Shown: piece by piece, positions 23,166 through 32,310 of the stretch
How positions within the stretch are numbered: position 1 is the stretch's first letter
Layout: each line of letters begins with the position of its first letter
Source of the DNA: Phaeoceros laevis
Lineage: Eukaryota; Anthocerotophyta; Anthocerotopsida; Notothyladales
Direction: 5' to 3'
Assembly: GCA_049999765.1 (NCBI GenBank)
Contig: JBNGIQ010003334.1
Location: 1-57,851 of the forward strand
Length of the DNA: 57,851 nucleotides
Program-made: the position numbers and the translations under genes
Notes under the pieces: generated by a model
Told to the model about the DNA's origin: nothing
What the model saw: the letters and a program-made list of their open reading frames with translations, nothing else
Databases searched by the model: none

Positions 23166-24881
23166 TCAGCATACGCCAGACCGCACGATGGGCTGGTTAT
23201 CCACTCTCTGAGTTGGCCAAGATGATCTGCTCTTGAGAACTTCCAGAATAACCTCCATCCGTGTACCCCGGCTACCCTTCACCAATATCACATCCCCGGC
23301 AGTAACGAGCCTCTCCAAAATTTCATCTGCAAGCTCACGGGAGGTCTCCCGCACAACCACCTCACACGACTGGTTGCCACATGGCTGGTGTACTTTCAGA
23401 AGGGCTGCAGCAGTCTGGAAAGCGTGACCAACCAAACAGAGAACATCTACTTTGACATCCTGCAAAGCCATCTGAACTATCTCCATATGAGCAGAAGTGG
23501 AATAGTCACTACCGAGCTCCAGCATGTCTCCCAAAATCGCAACTCTGCGCCCTGTACTGCGGGGCAGCTTTATTGACTGCAACGTTCTCAAGGCGCTTGC
23601 CATGCTCATCGGGTTGGCATTGTAGGCATCGTTGATGATCAGGACACCACTCTCCGTATATGATTCTGTCTCCAGCCGTGTACGCATCCCAATAGGAGCA
23701 TACCTTGAGCTTATCGACTCCACTGCGTGAGCCAGGGGCACACCCAGGCTAATTGCAACAGCAGCAGCTGCACAGGCATTGATGGCAAGGTGCGTTCCAG
23801 GACTCGAAATCTCAAACTGCACTCTTGACACGAGACTGCTTTCTTTGCTAACCCCGTCATTATGCTCGGAATCAGGGGACAGCCTGTGGTGTTCGAGCAA
23901 CACATTTGAAGCAAAGCCTCCTTTAGTGGCCTCTGCGCTCACCAAACGGACATGGCATCCAACCTTCCGCCCAAACAACACCCTCTGTACACCCTCGGGC
24001 AAAGGCAGGGCCATGACGAGAGGATCATCCGCATTCAGCACACAGACGTCTCCAGTTCTTGCTCCCCGGAAAATCTCGCCCTTGGCAGCAGCCACATCTT
24101 CCAAGCTTCCAAAATTCTCCAGATGAGCAGGGCCCACATTCAACACAACTCGGACCGTAGGCCTGGCAATCTTGGCCAGATCCAATATCTCTCCGCTATG
24201 ATTCATCCCCAGCTCCAGCACACATGCCGCAGAATGACATGGCATCTTCAGCAGGGTAAGGGGGACACCAACGTGGTTGTTCATATTGCCCTCCGTTTCA
24301 TGCACATGTCCCAAAGAGCTCAACGCTAGAGCAGTCATGGCCCTGCTGGTGGTCTTCCCAACGCTCCCAGTGATGCCTACCACCGGATTCGAAAACCTGC
24401 TCCTCACACTGGATCCCAGCCGTTGCAGGGCCGTGAGAGTGTCCCCCTCCACCTGCACGAACCCGCGCTCCCAGCCCGCCGGCGACGTGTTCCCGACCAC
24501 ACCCGAGCAGCCGTGGGAGAGGGCCTCGGAGATGGAGTCATGGCCATCGAAATTCTTGCCTTTGAGAGCCAGGAACCAGTCTCCAGCGGCAAGCTTCCTG
24601 GTGTCTGTGCAAATGCTGCCTCCTGCTCCGCCCTGGATGAGCCGTCCCTCCGACGCGGCAGCTATGTCTTCCGCATTCCAGATCACTCCGCCAGGCCCAT
24701 CCTGCCAAGGCATGGCTGAGGTCCCGGCCCCTATATCGCACTTCGTCAAGCTCCTCCATCTCCGTTTGCGGTGGCACCTGGAAAAACCACGTCCCGCGAA
24801 ATCCGGCCCTATGTCATGTGCCGCCTCACATTTCGTGCCGCCCCAGGTGGTGCGGGCACCAAAGATAGCGGCAGCGGCCAT
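23166..24881 (-). CDS. MURF: MurF: UDP-MurNAc-tripeptide-D-Ala-D-Ala ligase, predicted plastid-targeted
   Basis: ATP-dependent ligase that adds D-Ala-D-Ala to the UDP-MurNAc tripeptide, the last cytoplasmic-type step of peptidoglycan precursor synthesis. In seed-free plants this pathway serves plastid division. Single exon, 571 residues from ATG 24881. Mur-ligase motifs in order: CTDTRK and FDGHDSISEA (N-domain), GITGSVGKTT (ATP loop, about residue 168), LELGMNHSGEI, NVGPAHLENFGS, AAKGEIF (position of the carbamylated Lys), NADDP, then NDAYNANPMSM (MurF signature), ILGDMLELG and VLVKGSRGTRME. About 65 extra N-terminal residues, rich in Ala, Arg and Ser, precede the ligase and fit a transit peptide. 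MurF of bacteria is about 450 residues. The intronless structure and bacterial-type sequence reflect endosymbiont ancestry. Divergent from the ALKBH8-like gene across 116 bp. Confidence 0.95.
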   Translation of the reverse strand: MAAAAIFGARTTWGGTKCEAAHDIGPDFAGRGFSRCHRKRRWRSLTKCDIGAGTSAMPWQDGPGGVIWNAEDIAAASEGRLIQGGAGGSICTDTRKLAAGDWFLALKGKNFDGHDSISEALSHGCSGVVGNTSPAGWERGFVQVEGDTLTALQRLGSSVRSRFSNPVVGITGSVGKTTSRAMTALALSSLGHVHETEGNMNNHVGVPLTLLKMPCHSAACVLELGMNHSGEILDLAKIARPTVRVVLNVGPAHLENFGSLEDVAAAKGEIFRGARTGDVCVLNADDPLVMALPLPEGVQRVLFGRKVGCHVRLVSAEATKGGFASNVLLEHHRLSPDSEHNDGVSKESSLVSRVQFEISSPGTHLAINACAAAAVAISLGVPLAHAVESISSRYAPIGMRTRLETESYTESGVLIINDAYNANPMSMASALRTLQSIKLPRSTGRRVAILGDMLELGSDYSTSAHMEIVQMALQDVKVDVLCLVGHAFQTAAALLKVHQPCGNQSCEVVVRETSRELADEILERLVTAGDVILVKGSRGTRMEVILEVLKSRSSWPTQRVDNQPIVRSGVC

Positions 24882-24997
24882 GCATCTCTGACACTAGCGA
24901 AGTCACCAGCCCTTTCGACTCTGCCTCCCAGTCTGACACACTGTTGTCAAGTAAACCCCCGAACCTCTAAGTCCGCCAGCTTAGAGAAGCCGCAGCT
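24882..24997. promoter_or_regulatory. Compact bidirectional intergenic region, murF / ALKBH8-like
   Basis: Only 116 bp lie between the two divergent start codons, so both 5' UTRs and the core promoters must overlap here or extend into the coding regions. I see no clear TATA box; the tract is CT/GA-rich with several CTCTGCC/GGCAG-like stretches. The bidirectional function is inferred from geometry only. Confidence 0.5.
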
Positions 24998-26029
24998 ATG
25001 GCCGCCTTCGCCAGGCCCGGCAAGCCTTCGGATGCGACGCCGCATCTTTACGTAGCCAACTGTGGCCCCGCAGCAGGCGTGCCCCTCGCCGTTGTCTCCG
25101 ATATCTTCTCCTTGCACGGGCCGGTGGAGAGCGTGGTGCCGGCGGACGGGAGCGGAGCCCGAGTGATAGTGTCCTTCCGCACTGCCGAATCCGCTGCTGC
25201 CGCAAGGCAGGCATTGCACCGGCAGCCATGTGCAGCTCTGCAAGGTCGCGTCATGACTCTGCAGTTTGCGGTGCAGGTGCCGGTGCCTGCGGTGGTTGAC
25301 CGCCTGCAGGTGAGAAGAGCAGCCGAGGAACTTGAGATTCCGGGCCTGTTTTTGCGGATGGAGTTTGTGTCGGAGCGGGAGGAGCAGACCCTGCTGGCGG
25401 CTGTGGATGCCCGGTCGTGGCAAGGCTTGGCCAAGAGGAGGGTGCAGCACTACGGGTACGAGTTCATGTACAGGATCCGGAATGTGGACCTTTCTCAGAG
25501 GCTAGGGCACCTCCCGGACTTCGTGTTGCCTGTGGTGGACAGAATCGGGTGTCTGGTGGAGCTGGCGGAGGTAGGAGAGGCGTGCTTTCCTCTTGATCAG
25601 CTCACAGTGAACGAGTATCCTCGAGGTGTGGGACTGTCTCCGCATGTGGACACTCACTCTGCCTTCGAAGGCGCAATTCTGTCACTGTCTTTAGCTGGTG
25701 CCTGTGTGATGGAGTTTCGGAGGTATGGCAGGCCGCAATGTGGATCAAGGAACGGAGCTTTAGAGCATGAAGATAATGCGGTGGAGCGCAGAGCGCTGTT
25801 TCTGCCTCCCAGATCTCTGGTCATCTTGTCTGGGGAAGCTCGCTATGCCTGGCACCATTACATCCCTCACCACAAGGTGGACTTTGTGGATGACCAGACC
25901 GTGGAGAGGGGCTCCAGGCGGGTTTCACTGACCTTCAGAAAGGTGCGGCATGGTCCTTGTCGATGTGTTTTTCCCGAAGATTGTGACTCCCGGCTTTCAG
26001 AGCTTCAAACCCCTGTCAAACTGCCCTAG
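24998..26029 (+). CDS. ALKBH8: ALKBH8-like protein: RRM plus AlkB Fe(II)/2-oxoglutarate dioxygenase
   Basis: Predicted tRNA wobble-uridine hydroxylase. The ALKBH8 family converts mcm5U to its hydroxylated form in tRNA-Gly(UCC). Single exon, 343 residues from ATG 24998. An RRM-like segment occupies about residues 15-90 (HLYVANCG..., then ARVIVSF). The AlkB fold follows: LDQLTVNEYPRGVGLSPHVD, with HxD iron ligands in PHVDTHSAFEG, then LSLAGACVMEFRR, and the distal His in the HHYIPHHK segment. RRVSLTFRKVR supplies the 2-oxoglutarate-binding arginines. The order RRM-AlkB and the DTHSAFEG block are diagnostic of ALKBH8 rather than other AlkB homologs. The C-terminal TRM9-like methyltransferase domain of animal ALKBH8 is absent, so mcm5U formation would need a separate enzyme. 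An N-terminal plastid or mitochondrial signal is not evident. Confidence 0.93.
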   Translation: MAAFARPGKPSDATPHLYVANCGPAAGVPLAVVSDIFSLHGPVESVVPADGSGARVIVSFRTAESAAAARQALHRQPCAALQGRVMTLQFAVQVPVPAVVDRLQVRRAAEELEIPGLFLRMEFVSEREEQTLLAAVDARSWQGLAKRRVQHYGYEFMYRIRNVDLSQRLGHLPDFVLPVVDRIGCLVELAEVGEACFPLDQLTVNEYPRGVGLSPHVDTHSAFEGAILSLSLAGACVMEFRRYGRPQCGSRNGALEHEDNAVERRALFLPPRSLVILSGEARYAWHHYIPHHKVDFVDDQTVERGSRRVSLTFRKVRHGPCRCVFPEDCDSRLSELQTPVKLP

Positions 26030-27102
26030 AGACAGGCTGTGGAAGTCCGAGTTTCAAGTCATGACAAATGCACCAGTTGGAATCAACACGTGCCTTCATG
26101 AGCATTGCAGAGAAAGCTAATGAAGGGCATCTCTAAGGTAATGCCCTATTGCCCCACTCCTCATCCATCGACAACTCCTGCAACCAATGGATCAGAATCA
26201 TCAGATGAGCAGTATGTCACACCCATAAAAAGCACGTCGTCACACGTCAAATTGTGAGGGCATTCCCATCCTCTTCAAAGGATGGCAAACCCAATCAGGA
26301 TGTGAATACGTGGAGAAACGACAACCGACTCCGAAGTGCTGTTCGATATCTGAGAGACAACGGAAGGAAGGTTCATCAGATGGACCGCAGCAGTCGCTAC
26401 AGTATGGAGTGGATCACGGCGCAAACCCTACATCGACGGAAGTTACTTACGATACGTTTCAATTCATGATGAGCCCTCGGCAGAGGTATCTCGACAATCC
26501 TGGTCTAGCTGGTGGGTTAATTCCTAATTGGTCCTCCGGGACGTCTTTTAGGCGCCTGCCTTGTACGGGAAGTCTTGGGTCTTTCTTCTTAGTTGTAGGC
26601 TCTCAGTGTGAGCCAGGCTCCGGTCTGGTTGCCTGGCCCGAATCGCTCCGCCGGCGCTCCGGCTCGACTCATTAGCTGTGTTCAATGCGCAGTGCGTGGA
26701 TATCTGCTGCAGAGCCTGCCCAGCCGCCTCTGTGTGAGAAGTCTATATACTACAAACCATATGTTACTCCCGTTTGAGAGAGGGGTCTCCCTGCTTTCCC
26801 AGAGCTCCGCATGCATGGGGTGTGTTCCCTTCCCTTTCACGACTTGAGATTGTCCTGCCCCTTCGTTCGTTGCCAGCAGAGAGGATGGCTGTTGATTGGA
26901 GCTAGAAAGAACGCTACGGTGAGAGAGGTTTAGTAGCTAGGGCACTGGGTCCCGTAGTCGGCATCGTGGCTAGATAGGGCTGATTGCTGCTCTTTGCAGG
27001 GGCTTGCTGTACTTCCCTTGTGTTTCATGAAGATTGCTGACGGGTACTGTGTCTTCTGTTCATGTGTGGGACGCTTTCGCTGTGGACGTGCATTTGCAAC
27101 AG
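26030..27102. other. Intergenic region upstream of the DUF4050 gene
   Basis: Contains the 3' UTR of the ALKBH8-like gene and probably the 5' UTR exon(s) of the DUF4050 gene. Short plus-strand frames (26254-26847) have no family resemblance. A plausible donor (CTACG|GTGAGA) near 26921 could end a 5' exon that joins the acceptor at 27102, but the upstream ATG there runs into a stop, so the start codon of the next gene is unresolved. Confidence 0.45.
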
Positions 27103-28036
27103 AGCAGTGGCTGTGTTGGAGGTTGTGTCAAGCCCCCACCTGTGACAGCATCTGATAAGCCCTCCAAAAGGCAGAGGCCATCTAAAAGGGGGGTGCGTTC
27201 ACACGCACACCCCCCAAAAGATTGGTGGACTTCTAGCTCCAATGAAATGGAGAACAACTCGGCAAATTCTCGAGGATCACGAAGATTGCCGTCATCAGCA
27301 GCCGGGGTCAATCACAGTCAAGACAGCCGAGGCTCCAATAATGCCAATAGCAGCGTGTTTGTTAACCACGGTACGTTACTGCTTACTGCTTGAAGAGCCT
27401 AGCATCTGTCTCTGGAATTTGAATCTTGGAAGCATCTTGGTTGCAGCCCTTGCTCTCTGGAATGAAAGAAGAAGAGAATGGGTCGGGACCCGACCCAGGC
27501 AAAGGCCACAACAACCCCGGGAACCTGTGATCAGGTTGGAATTCGCCCTCTCTCCATAATAGGCAACTGTCTTTCTATGTGCATTTGTCGTTGTGATGAA
27601 ATATCGTAAATGGCCGCTCATAGATCTCTTGCCCTAACCACACAGCATGCTGTTGCTTTCGTCACGTGAAGTCGCATTGCTGTCATATTGGTGGTTTGAC
27701 TGGATTCTGTAATGTGGCCCCTTAATCCCCTTCCTGATTCGTGTTATTAGGGCCAGCGAATCCATGCAGTTGGATTTCTGTAGCAAGGTGCTAACCATCG
27801 TGAAGTTGGTTATCACTATGTGCAGTTGGAGTACGACCTATGAAGATTTACTGGCAACAAGTCGACCATTTCCGCAGCCGGTCCCGCTACCTGTAAGCTC
27901 TCAGAAGCACTCTGTGGGTGCCTGTATATGTGGTTGGGGTTTGGATTGCTCACTAATTACCTTCTGATGTGCGCCATTGCAGGAGATGGTAGATTTTCTC
28001 GTAGATGTCTGGCAGCAGGAGGGATTGTATGAGTAG
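27103..28036 (+). CDS. DUF4050-family plant protein, four recognisable short exons (5' end unresolved)
   Basis: Uncharacterised conserved plant protein; function unknown. The exons are too short to stand out as open frames but join in phase: 27103-27370, 27447-27534, 27826-27892 and 27983-28036. The first gives a Cys-rich GCVGGC start region, a Lys/Arg/Pro-rich stretch, then DWWTSSSNEMENNSANSRGS and VFVNHG. The second gives LALWNERRREWVG. The third gives SWSTTYEDLLATSRPFPQP. The last gives EMVDFLVDVWQQEGLYE and the stop. This order (GC motif, FW-STS block, VNHG, LLWN...W-G, Y-LL, FPQPIPL, EMVDFLV-WE-EGLY) is what I recall for DUF4050 proteins. No ATG is found in the first listed exon, so a 5' exon carrying the start is missing or the acceptor at 27102 is wrong. 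Exon 1 contains an 11-bp GGGGGGTGCGT hairpin. Confidence 0.8.
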
Positions 28037-29176
28037 CCGTTCTCTCCTTGACGCTGTTCTGCCAGATACGGTTTGGGTTTCCAGTGACTCAGCGTGCCAT
28101 CTGTGTCCGTAGTTCTGTTCAACAGCTGGCAGGCGGATTCTGCAGAGACACTCGCATGTGTCATCGTGCGGAAAGAAACGCACCGTTGCGCAGGAACCTT
28201 GCTGCGTAGTCACTCTTGGCCTTCCTGGTCATTGGTGCCCGCAACTTCAAGCCCTATATCGCCACAGTAGTTACACTCACTAACCCGAGGATTGGCAGTG
28301 AAATTGAGGTTCTACCCGAGACAAAAGAGCGATGCTTGCTTGATCCATTCTCCGAATTTATGAACTCAGCGGATTGTGCAATACTTCGAAGCTTTGTTTT
28401 CCCGGGCTGGCTCATGGACGAAACCCTTCAGGCTATGTGCCTTGATTTCCTGCTGCCAGAAATTCACAGTAGTGACTTCATTCTGATTAGGCTGGGACAG
28501 CTGAACTTAGATGAGGGCGTTCTCGGACATTCTGCTCGACCTTTGTGGCTACATTTTAAATGCTTTGACCAGTCTGGAGTCTGGACTATGAAGCGCCACG
28601 TGGGCATGGCTTAAACTTAGGATTACACTTCCTATTATAATTACCCTGACTTACCCTAGTGATGAGATCACAAGGCTTCATAAACCAGCGCCTTGCACAC
28701 CTTGGACTCTTGGAGCTCTTACTATGTATAAACTACAATAGGAGTTGCATATTGGTTGACTTCATAAACCAGCGCCATGCACACTTGGAGCTCTTGGTAA
28801 GTATGAACTAGAATAGGAGTTGCATATTGTTCTCAAACACTTAAGAGCTCTTGGTAAGTATGAACTAGAATAGAAGTTGCATATTGTTCTCAAACACTTA
28901 AGAAAAAAACTTGCTAATGCTATGGCAAAGAACCAAGTTTCCCAGTTATTTGATAAAAAAGGAATCAAAGGTTCAAACTTCAAATATTAGTATTCTTAGA
29001 AGATTCCATGTGCATGGGATAAAGTGATTGGACCAAAATCCAATGTCCATTTAATATTTATTCTTATTCATTATTATATATTATACTTACATTGAACTTG
29101 TTAAACTATGCAACAAGCCAAGTTGGATGTGATAATTGTATAGTTTCCTACTTCAATTGTGCATAAGTACCTCAAG
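28037..29176. other. Intergenic region, becoming AT-rich, with tandem repeats
   Basis: The first part is probably the DUF4050 3' UTR. A plus-strand frame at 28216-28614 begins without ATG and matches nothing I know. From about 28,620 the base composition turns strongly AT-rich, and a degenerate tandem repeat follows (listed separately). The rest should be the promoter of the EG45-like gene. Confidence 0.5.
28676..28905. repeat. Degenerate tandem repeat, about 84-bp unit, two full copies plus a partial third
   Basis: Copy 1 starts at 28676 and copy 2 at 28760; both begin CTTCATAAACCAGCGCC. Their shared 3' half (AACTA-AATAGGAGTTGCATATTG) recurs a third time at about 28837-28905 without the 5' half. 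Copies 2 and 3 are more alike than either is to copy 1. Confidence 0.85.
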
Positions 29177-29757
29177 ATGCACAACTCTTTCATTCAATGT
29201 TGTGCATTCACAACGGTCTTGCTCTTCTTTTTGCTTTTTGTCTCAGCTAAATTTTCAACTCCAGTAGCTGCAAAAGTTGGGGCAGCTACTATATTGAATG
29301 AAACATATGTTGAGTGGTTGCTTCCTGCCAGTAAGTTTAAACTTGTTCTACTATGTAGTGGTTTGCAAACAAGGGCACAAGCTTAATTCATGCATATCTA
29401 ATTTAGAGTTTTTCATTAGTATTTGGATGTTTTTTGATTGTAATGTATAATCTGTAACTTAAGTTTCTCTTTGCAGAATGTAAAGAGAGCCCATGGGTGA
29501 AAGCTTTAGATCCATATACTACAACCGTTGGTTGGTATCTTTGGAATGATGGACTTGCATGTGGCGACACATATAAAATTTCATGTTCAAGCCCAATAAA
29601 AGCATGCCGAGAAAATGAAGTTGTAACTGTGACAGTCGTAGGCAAGTGTTCTGGATGTGTAGGATCGGGCTTCCAAATTGCAGAAAAAGCTTTTGATGCT
29701 ATTGCTTATAGTAGACGAAGTGAACTTATATATGTTGATTATTCTCTAAGTATCTAG
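29177..29757 (+). CDS. Secreted EG45-like / plant natriuretic peptide-like (barwin-expansin fold) protein
   Basis: Small apoplastic protein of the EG45/PNP family. The family carries an expansin-like six-stranded double-psi beta-barrel and is linked to water and ion homeostasis and cell-wall function. Two exons, 29177-29330 and 29477-29757, join in phase (1) to give 144 residues. The N-terminus (CCAFTTVLLFFLLFVSA) is a clear signal peptide, cleaved near residue 24. After it come WYLWNDGLACGDTYKISC (the W-N-ACG-Y-V-C core), VVTVTVVGKCSGCVGSGF and IAEKAFDAIA, the expected Cys spacing. It is slightly longer than a minimal PNP. ATG 29177 is chosen because the upstream in-frame codon is only GTG. 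The gene is AT-rich, unlike most neighbours, and flanked by repeats. Confidence 0.88.
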
Positions 29758-31185
29758 TTTGATGCTAGTATCACATGATTAGATTTTATTGGAGTAAACT
29801 TGTTGGAAATCCATAGAGGGAAATATGCATGTTATGCCTATACAATAGCCCGCATGCAATATATATGTGTGATGATCACTTGCAACAATCAAAAAGTGTT
29901 GAAATATATGAGAATATCGAGGTGTGACTCATAAGTCCAACGTTTCTTCCATTTGGTTCACACTTTTGCATACCTCATTTCTCCCATATTAAAAGCACTT
30001 TAAAGTGAAGAAATCAATCAAAGCTGATTTCTACACAAAGTGAAGTGGATGTACATAGAGCAGGGATAACTTAGACTAGTAAGCACAGGGCCCATTGTAT
30101 CAAGTGATATCTTTATCACAAATATATGGACCTGGTTCAAGGTGGAAATTTGACCAGTTTGTCAAAAGGATTTAACAGGTTCCGGGTATTTTTTACTAGT
30201 CTGAAAAAAAAAAATGGAGGCAGATTCGGATGCCTTTTTAATAGGGCTATGGATCCATGCATGTAGTTTTTTTCCAAAATAACATATGTTGACCTGATTA
30301 CCTCCCTGGAAAAGGGTCATAAACGGTTTTGACCGCTTTACCATGACCAGATTACTTTCGGGGAAAAGGGTCACAACCCTAAACGGTTTGACCCATTTGA
30401 CCAGTTTGAAAAGGTTATAAACAGGTCAAATGGTTAAAAAGTTTTAAAACCTTCAAACAGGACAATAAAGTCAACCTAATGCCTACTTCCTTTTGCACAT
30501 TCTATCTCCTATCTTTTGAAATCCTTCCAAGGTTCCAAGGCCAAGGCTCACTAGATACATAGGAATTAAGGTTGGTATGAGAGGGTCTTGGGAGGGTCAA
30601 ACACACAACCTCCCTTTCCCCAATCTCAATTCTCTACCAATTGACTACTTTCCCAAGCTGACTTATAGTTAGTTTTGAAAGTTATAAACCCTTTAATCCC
30701 ATCAAATAGTTAAAGGGTCAAACTATTTTAAAAAGTTCAAACCGGTTATGGTTAAACGGTTTACCCTCGACCGGATTACCCTAAAAGGGTCACGGACGAA
30801 TTACCCCAAACCAAAAGGTGTCAAAAATTCTTTTTCAAAATTTTCAAACCAGTCAAATTCCCACCTTGACGTGGTGGACCCATCAAGCAAATAATTCTTC
30901 TTCATTGAATCTTCAAACCTTGGGAAGTGTTAGGATTGCCTCCTATAACCTTGGCCTCTTTCACCTTCTTGGGTTTCAACTCTTTGGGTGAAAGAAAGCA
31001 ACTTGTAACAGACAAGGTTATGTTGACAGCTTTCGAGCTTGCATCATCGAAGGCTCATCTCCTTTTAACCAAACTTCTGTTTATTGCAAGCCAACAGCTG
31101 AGCTTTGACGTTTCTCTCTAATTCCTGAACATGAGGATCACAACTAAAAGAGATTCAGTTACTCCCTGGCTTGGGGCAGGTAAGG
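29758..31185. other. Gene-free AT-rich segment with a fold-back element
   Basis: No coding frame is recognisable. Most of the segment is the fold-back element at 30128-30880; the right flank should hold the promoter of the 31186 gene. Confidence 0.55.
30128..30880. mobile_element. Candidate fold-back / MITE-like element with imperfect terminal inverted repeats
   Basis: The left end (30128-30161) and the reverse complement of the right end (30841-30880) both begin GG(A/T)CC and share TCAAGGTGGAAATTTGACC plus GTTTG, with about three mismatches over 25 bp. The interior has no coding frame. It carries many scattered copies of AAAGGGTCA, AAACGGTTT and GA(C)CGGATTAC in both orientations, as in a decayed fold-back element. 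I could not find a convincing target-site duplication, so its status as a non-autonomous DNA element is inference. Confidence 0.55.
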
Positions 31186-31855
31186 ATGGAGGCTTCCCCG
31201 CACTGTGTCGTGCCACAGACCGGATCAAGCAGACTTTTGTCCACCTGCTCCGACGCCCCTGCTCATCTGCGTCTCGAAACGATACCAAGAGCTGGCAAGC
31301 CTGCGATCCCGCGTTTCAGCCATCACCAAAATGCCGTTGCGAGGAAAAGGCAACAGCAAGGTTCAACAGCAGCACTGGCGACTGCTTGGCCGCAAGCGTC
31401 CCCTGCTTGCTTGAGCATGTCTGCCCCTAGACCGCGGCGACGGCACCTCGTCCTCAGGGCTGTGAAGGAGGAAGAGCAGCAGCAGCAGCCCGCGGAACCT
31501 GCTCGTGAGCAGGCGCAACCCTTTTATGCGTCCAAGCTCTTCCGAGTTGCCCCGGTGGTCCTCCTCACTCTCGGGTTCATTGATGCCGGGTAAGATCCTT
31601 CCTCCACCTGCCACTCACGTTTGGCTCCGGTACCGGTGGATGCTGGAAGGCTGGCCATGGCTTGCTCCTGTCAGAGCAACACACTCCTGAGACTTGTGGA
31701 GCAAGTGCAGGTACAGCGGAGACTGGTCCAGGATTGGGGCGGTGAGCTCCGAAGGGGAAGCTGCCCTACGTCTGGCGGCAATTGTGGTGGTGCCTACATC
31801 CGCTGTGCTCATCTGGCTCATAGTCCGAAAGCGACCTGGTGAATCCACTGAGTGA
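31186..31855 (+). CDS. Conserved plant protein, predicted plastid membrane protein with FIDAGYSGDWSRIG block
   Basis: Uncharacterised; I recall similar small chloroplast proteins in plants but no function. Two exons, 31186-31589 and 31711-31855, join inside a Gly codon (GG|G) to give 182 residues. Residues 1 to about 90 are rich in Ala, Ser, Arg and Gln with few acidic residues, as in a chloroplast transit peptide. The mature part has FYASKLFRVAPVVLLTLGF (hydrophobic), then FIDAGYSGDWSRIGAVSSE and a second hydrophobic run, LRLAAIVVVPTSAVLIWLIV, before a short basic C-terminus. ATG 31186 was chosen as the first that leaves a transit-like N-terminus; 31171 is a non-ATG start and 31417 would shorten the leader. 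Just upstream of the cytochrome b561 gene on the same strand. Confidence 0.75.
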
Positions 31856-32310
31856 CCTGACGGGGAGAGGCAGCTTGAACCATGCTCACTTATCCCAAGG
31901 CTGCTTGCTTTTTGGAAGATGGAAAAGAATCCAATTATTCTAGGTTGGTGCTGTTTGAAGACATGGCTAGCCACCTTCAACCTGGGCCTTCAAGCTGCTT
32001 CTCCAACCTGGCAAGCATATAGCTGTAAAGTTCCTCTGTCCAAAAAGTAGTTTTCACCAGCACAGAAATGTAAAATGGAATGGGAACAAGTTTCCTACCG
32101 CCTCAAATCACTAGAAAGCACTCTGGACGGACACTCCGATGCTACAAGCTCAGGACGGCAAGTCCATTTACATATCTTCACGCTGTAACTACTTGGGAGC
32201 TTCTTTGCCGCCTTGGGAGAAGCTCTCTAGGAGGGTCTGCGCTCATAAAAGGCCTGATGCAGCTCCCTCATTAGACTAGCAGTTCGCACACTATTGCACA
32301 TGATTCATCG
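31856..32310. other. Intergenic spacer between two plus-strand genes
   Basis: No coding frame resembles a known domain. In particular, no DOMON-type exon is visible upstream of the cytochrome b561 gene. The spacer holds the 3' UTR of the 31186 gene and the promoter of the b561 gene. Confidence 0.55.

Noticed and set aside
24277-24891. Plus-strand open frame of 204 codons
   Set aside because: It lies fully antisense to the murF coding frame; MurF motifs are clear on the other strand.
28216-28614. Plus-strand open frame of 132 codons downstream of the DUF4050 gene
   Set aside because: Begins on a TTG codon without an ATG, no recognisable motif; more likely 3' UTR.
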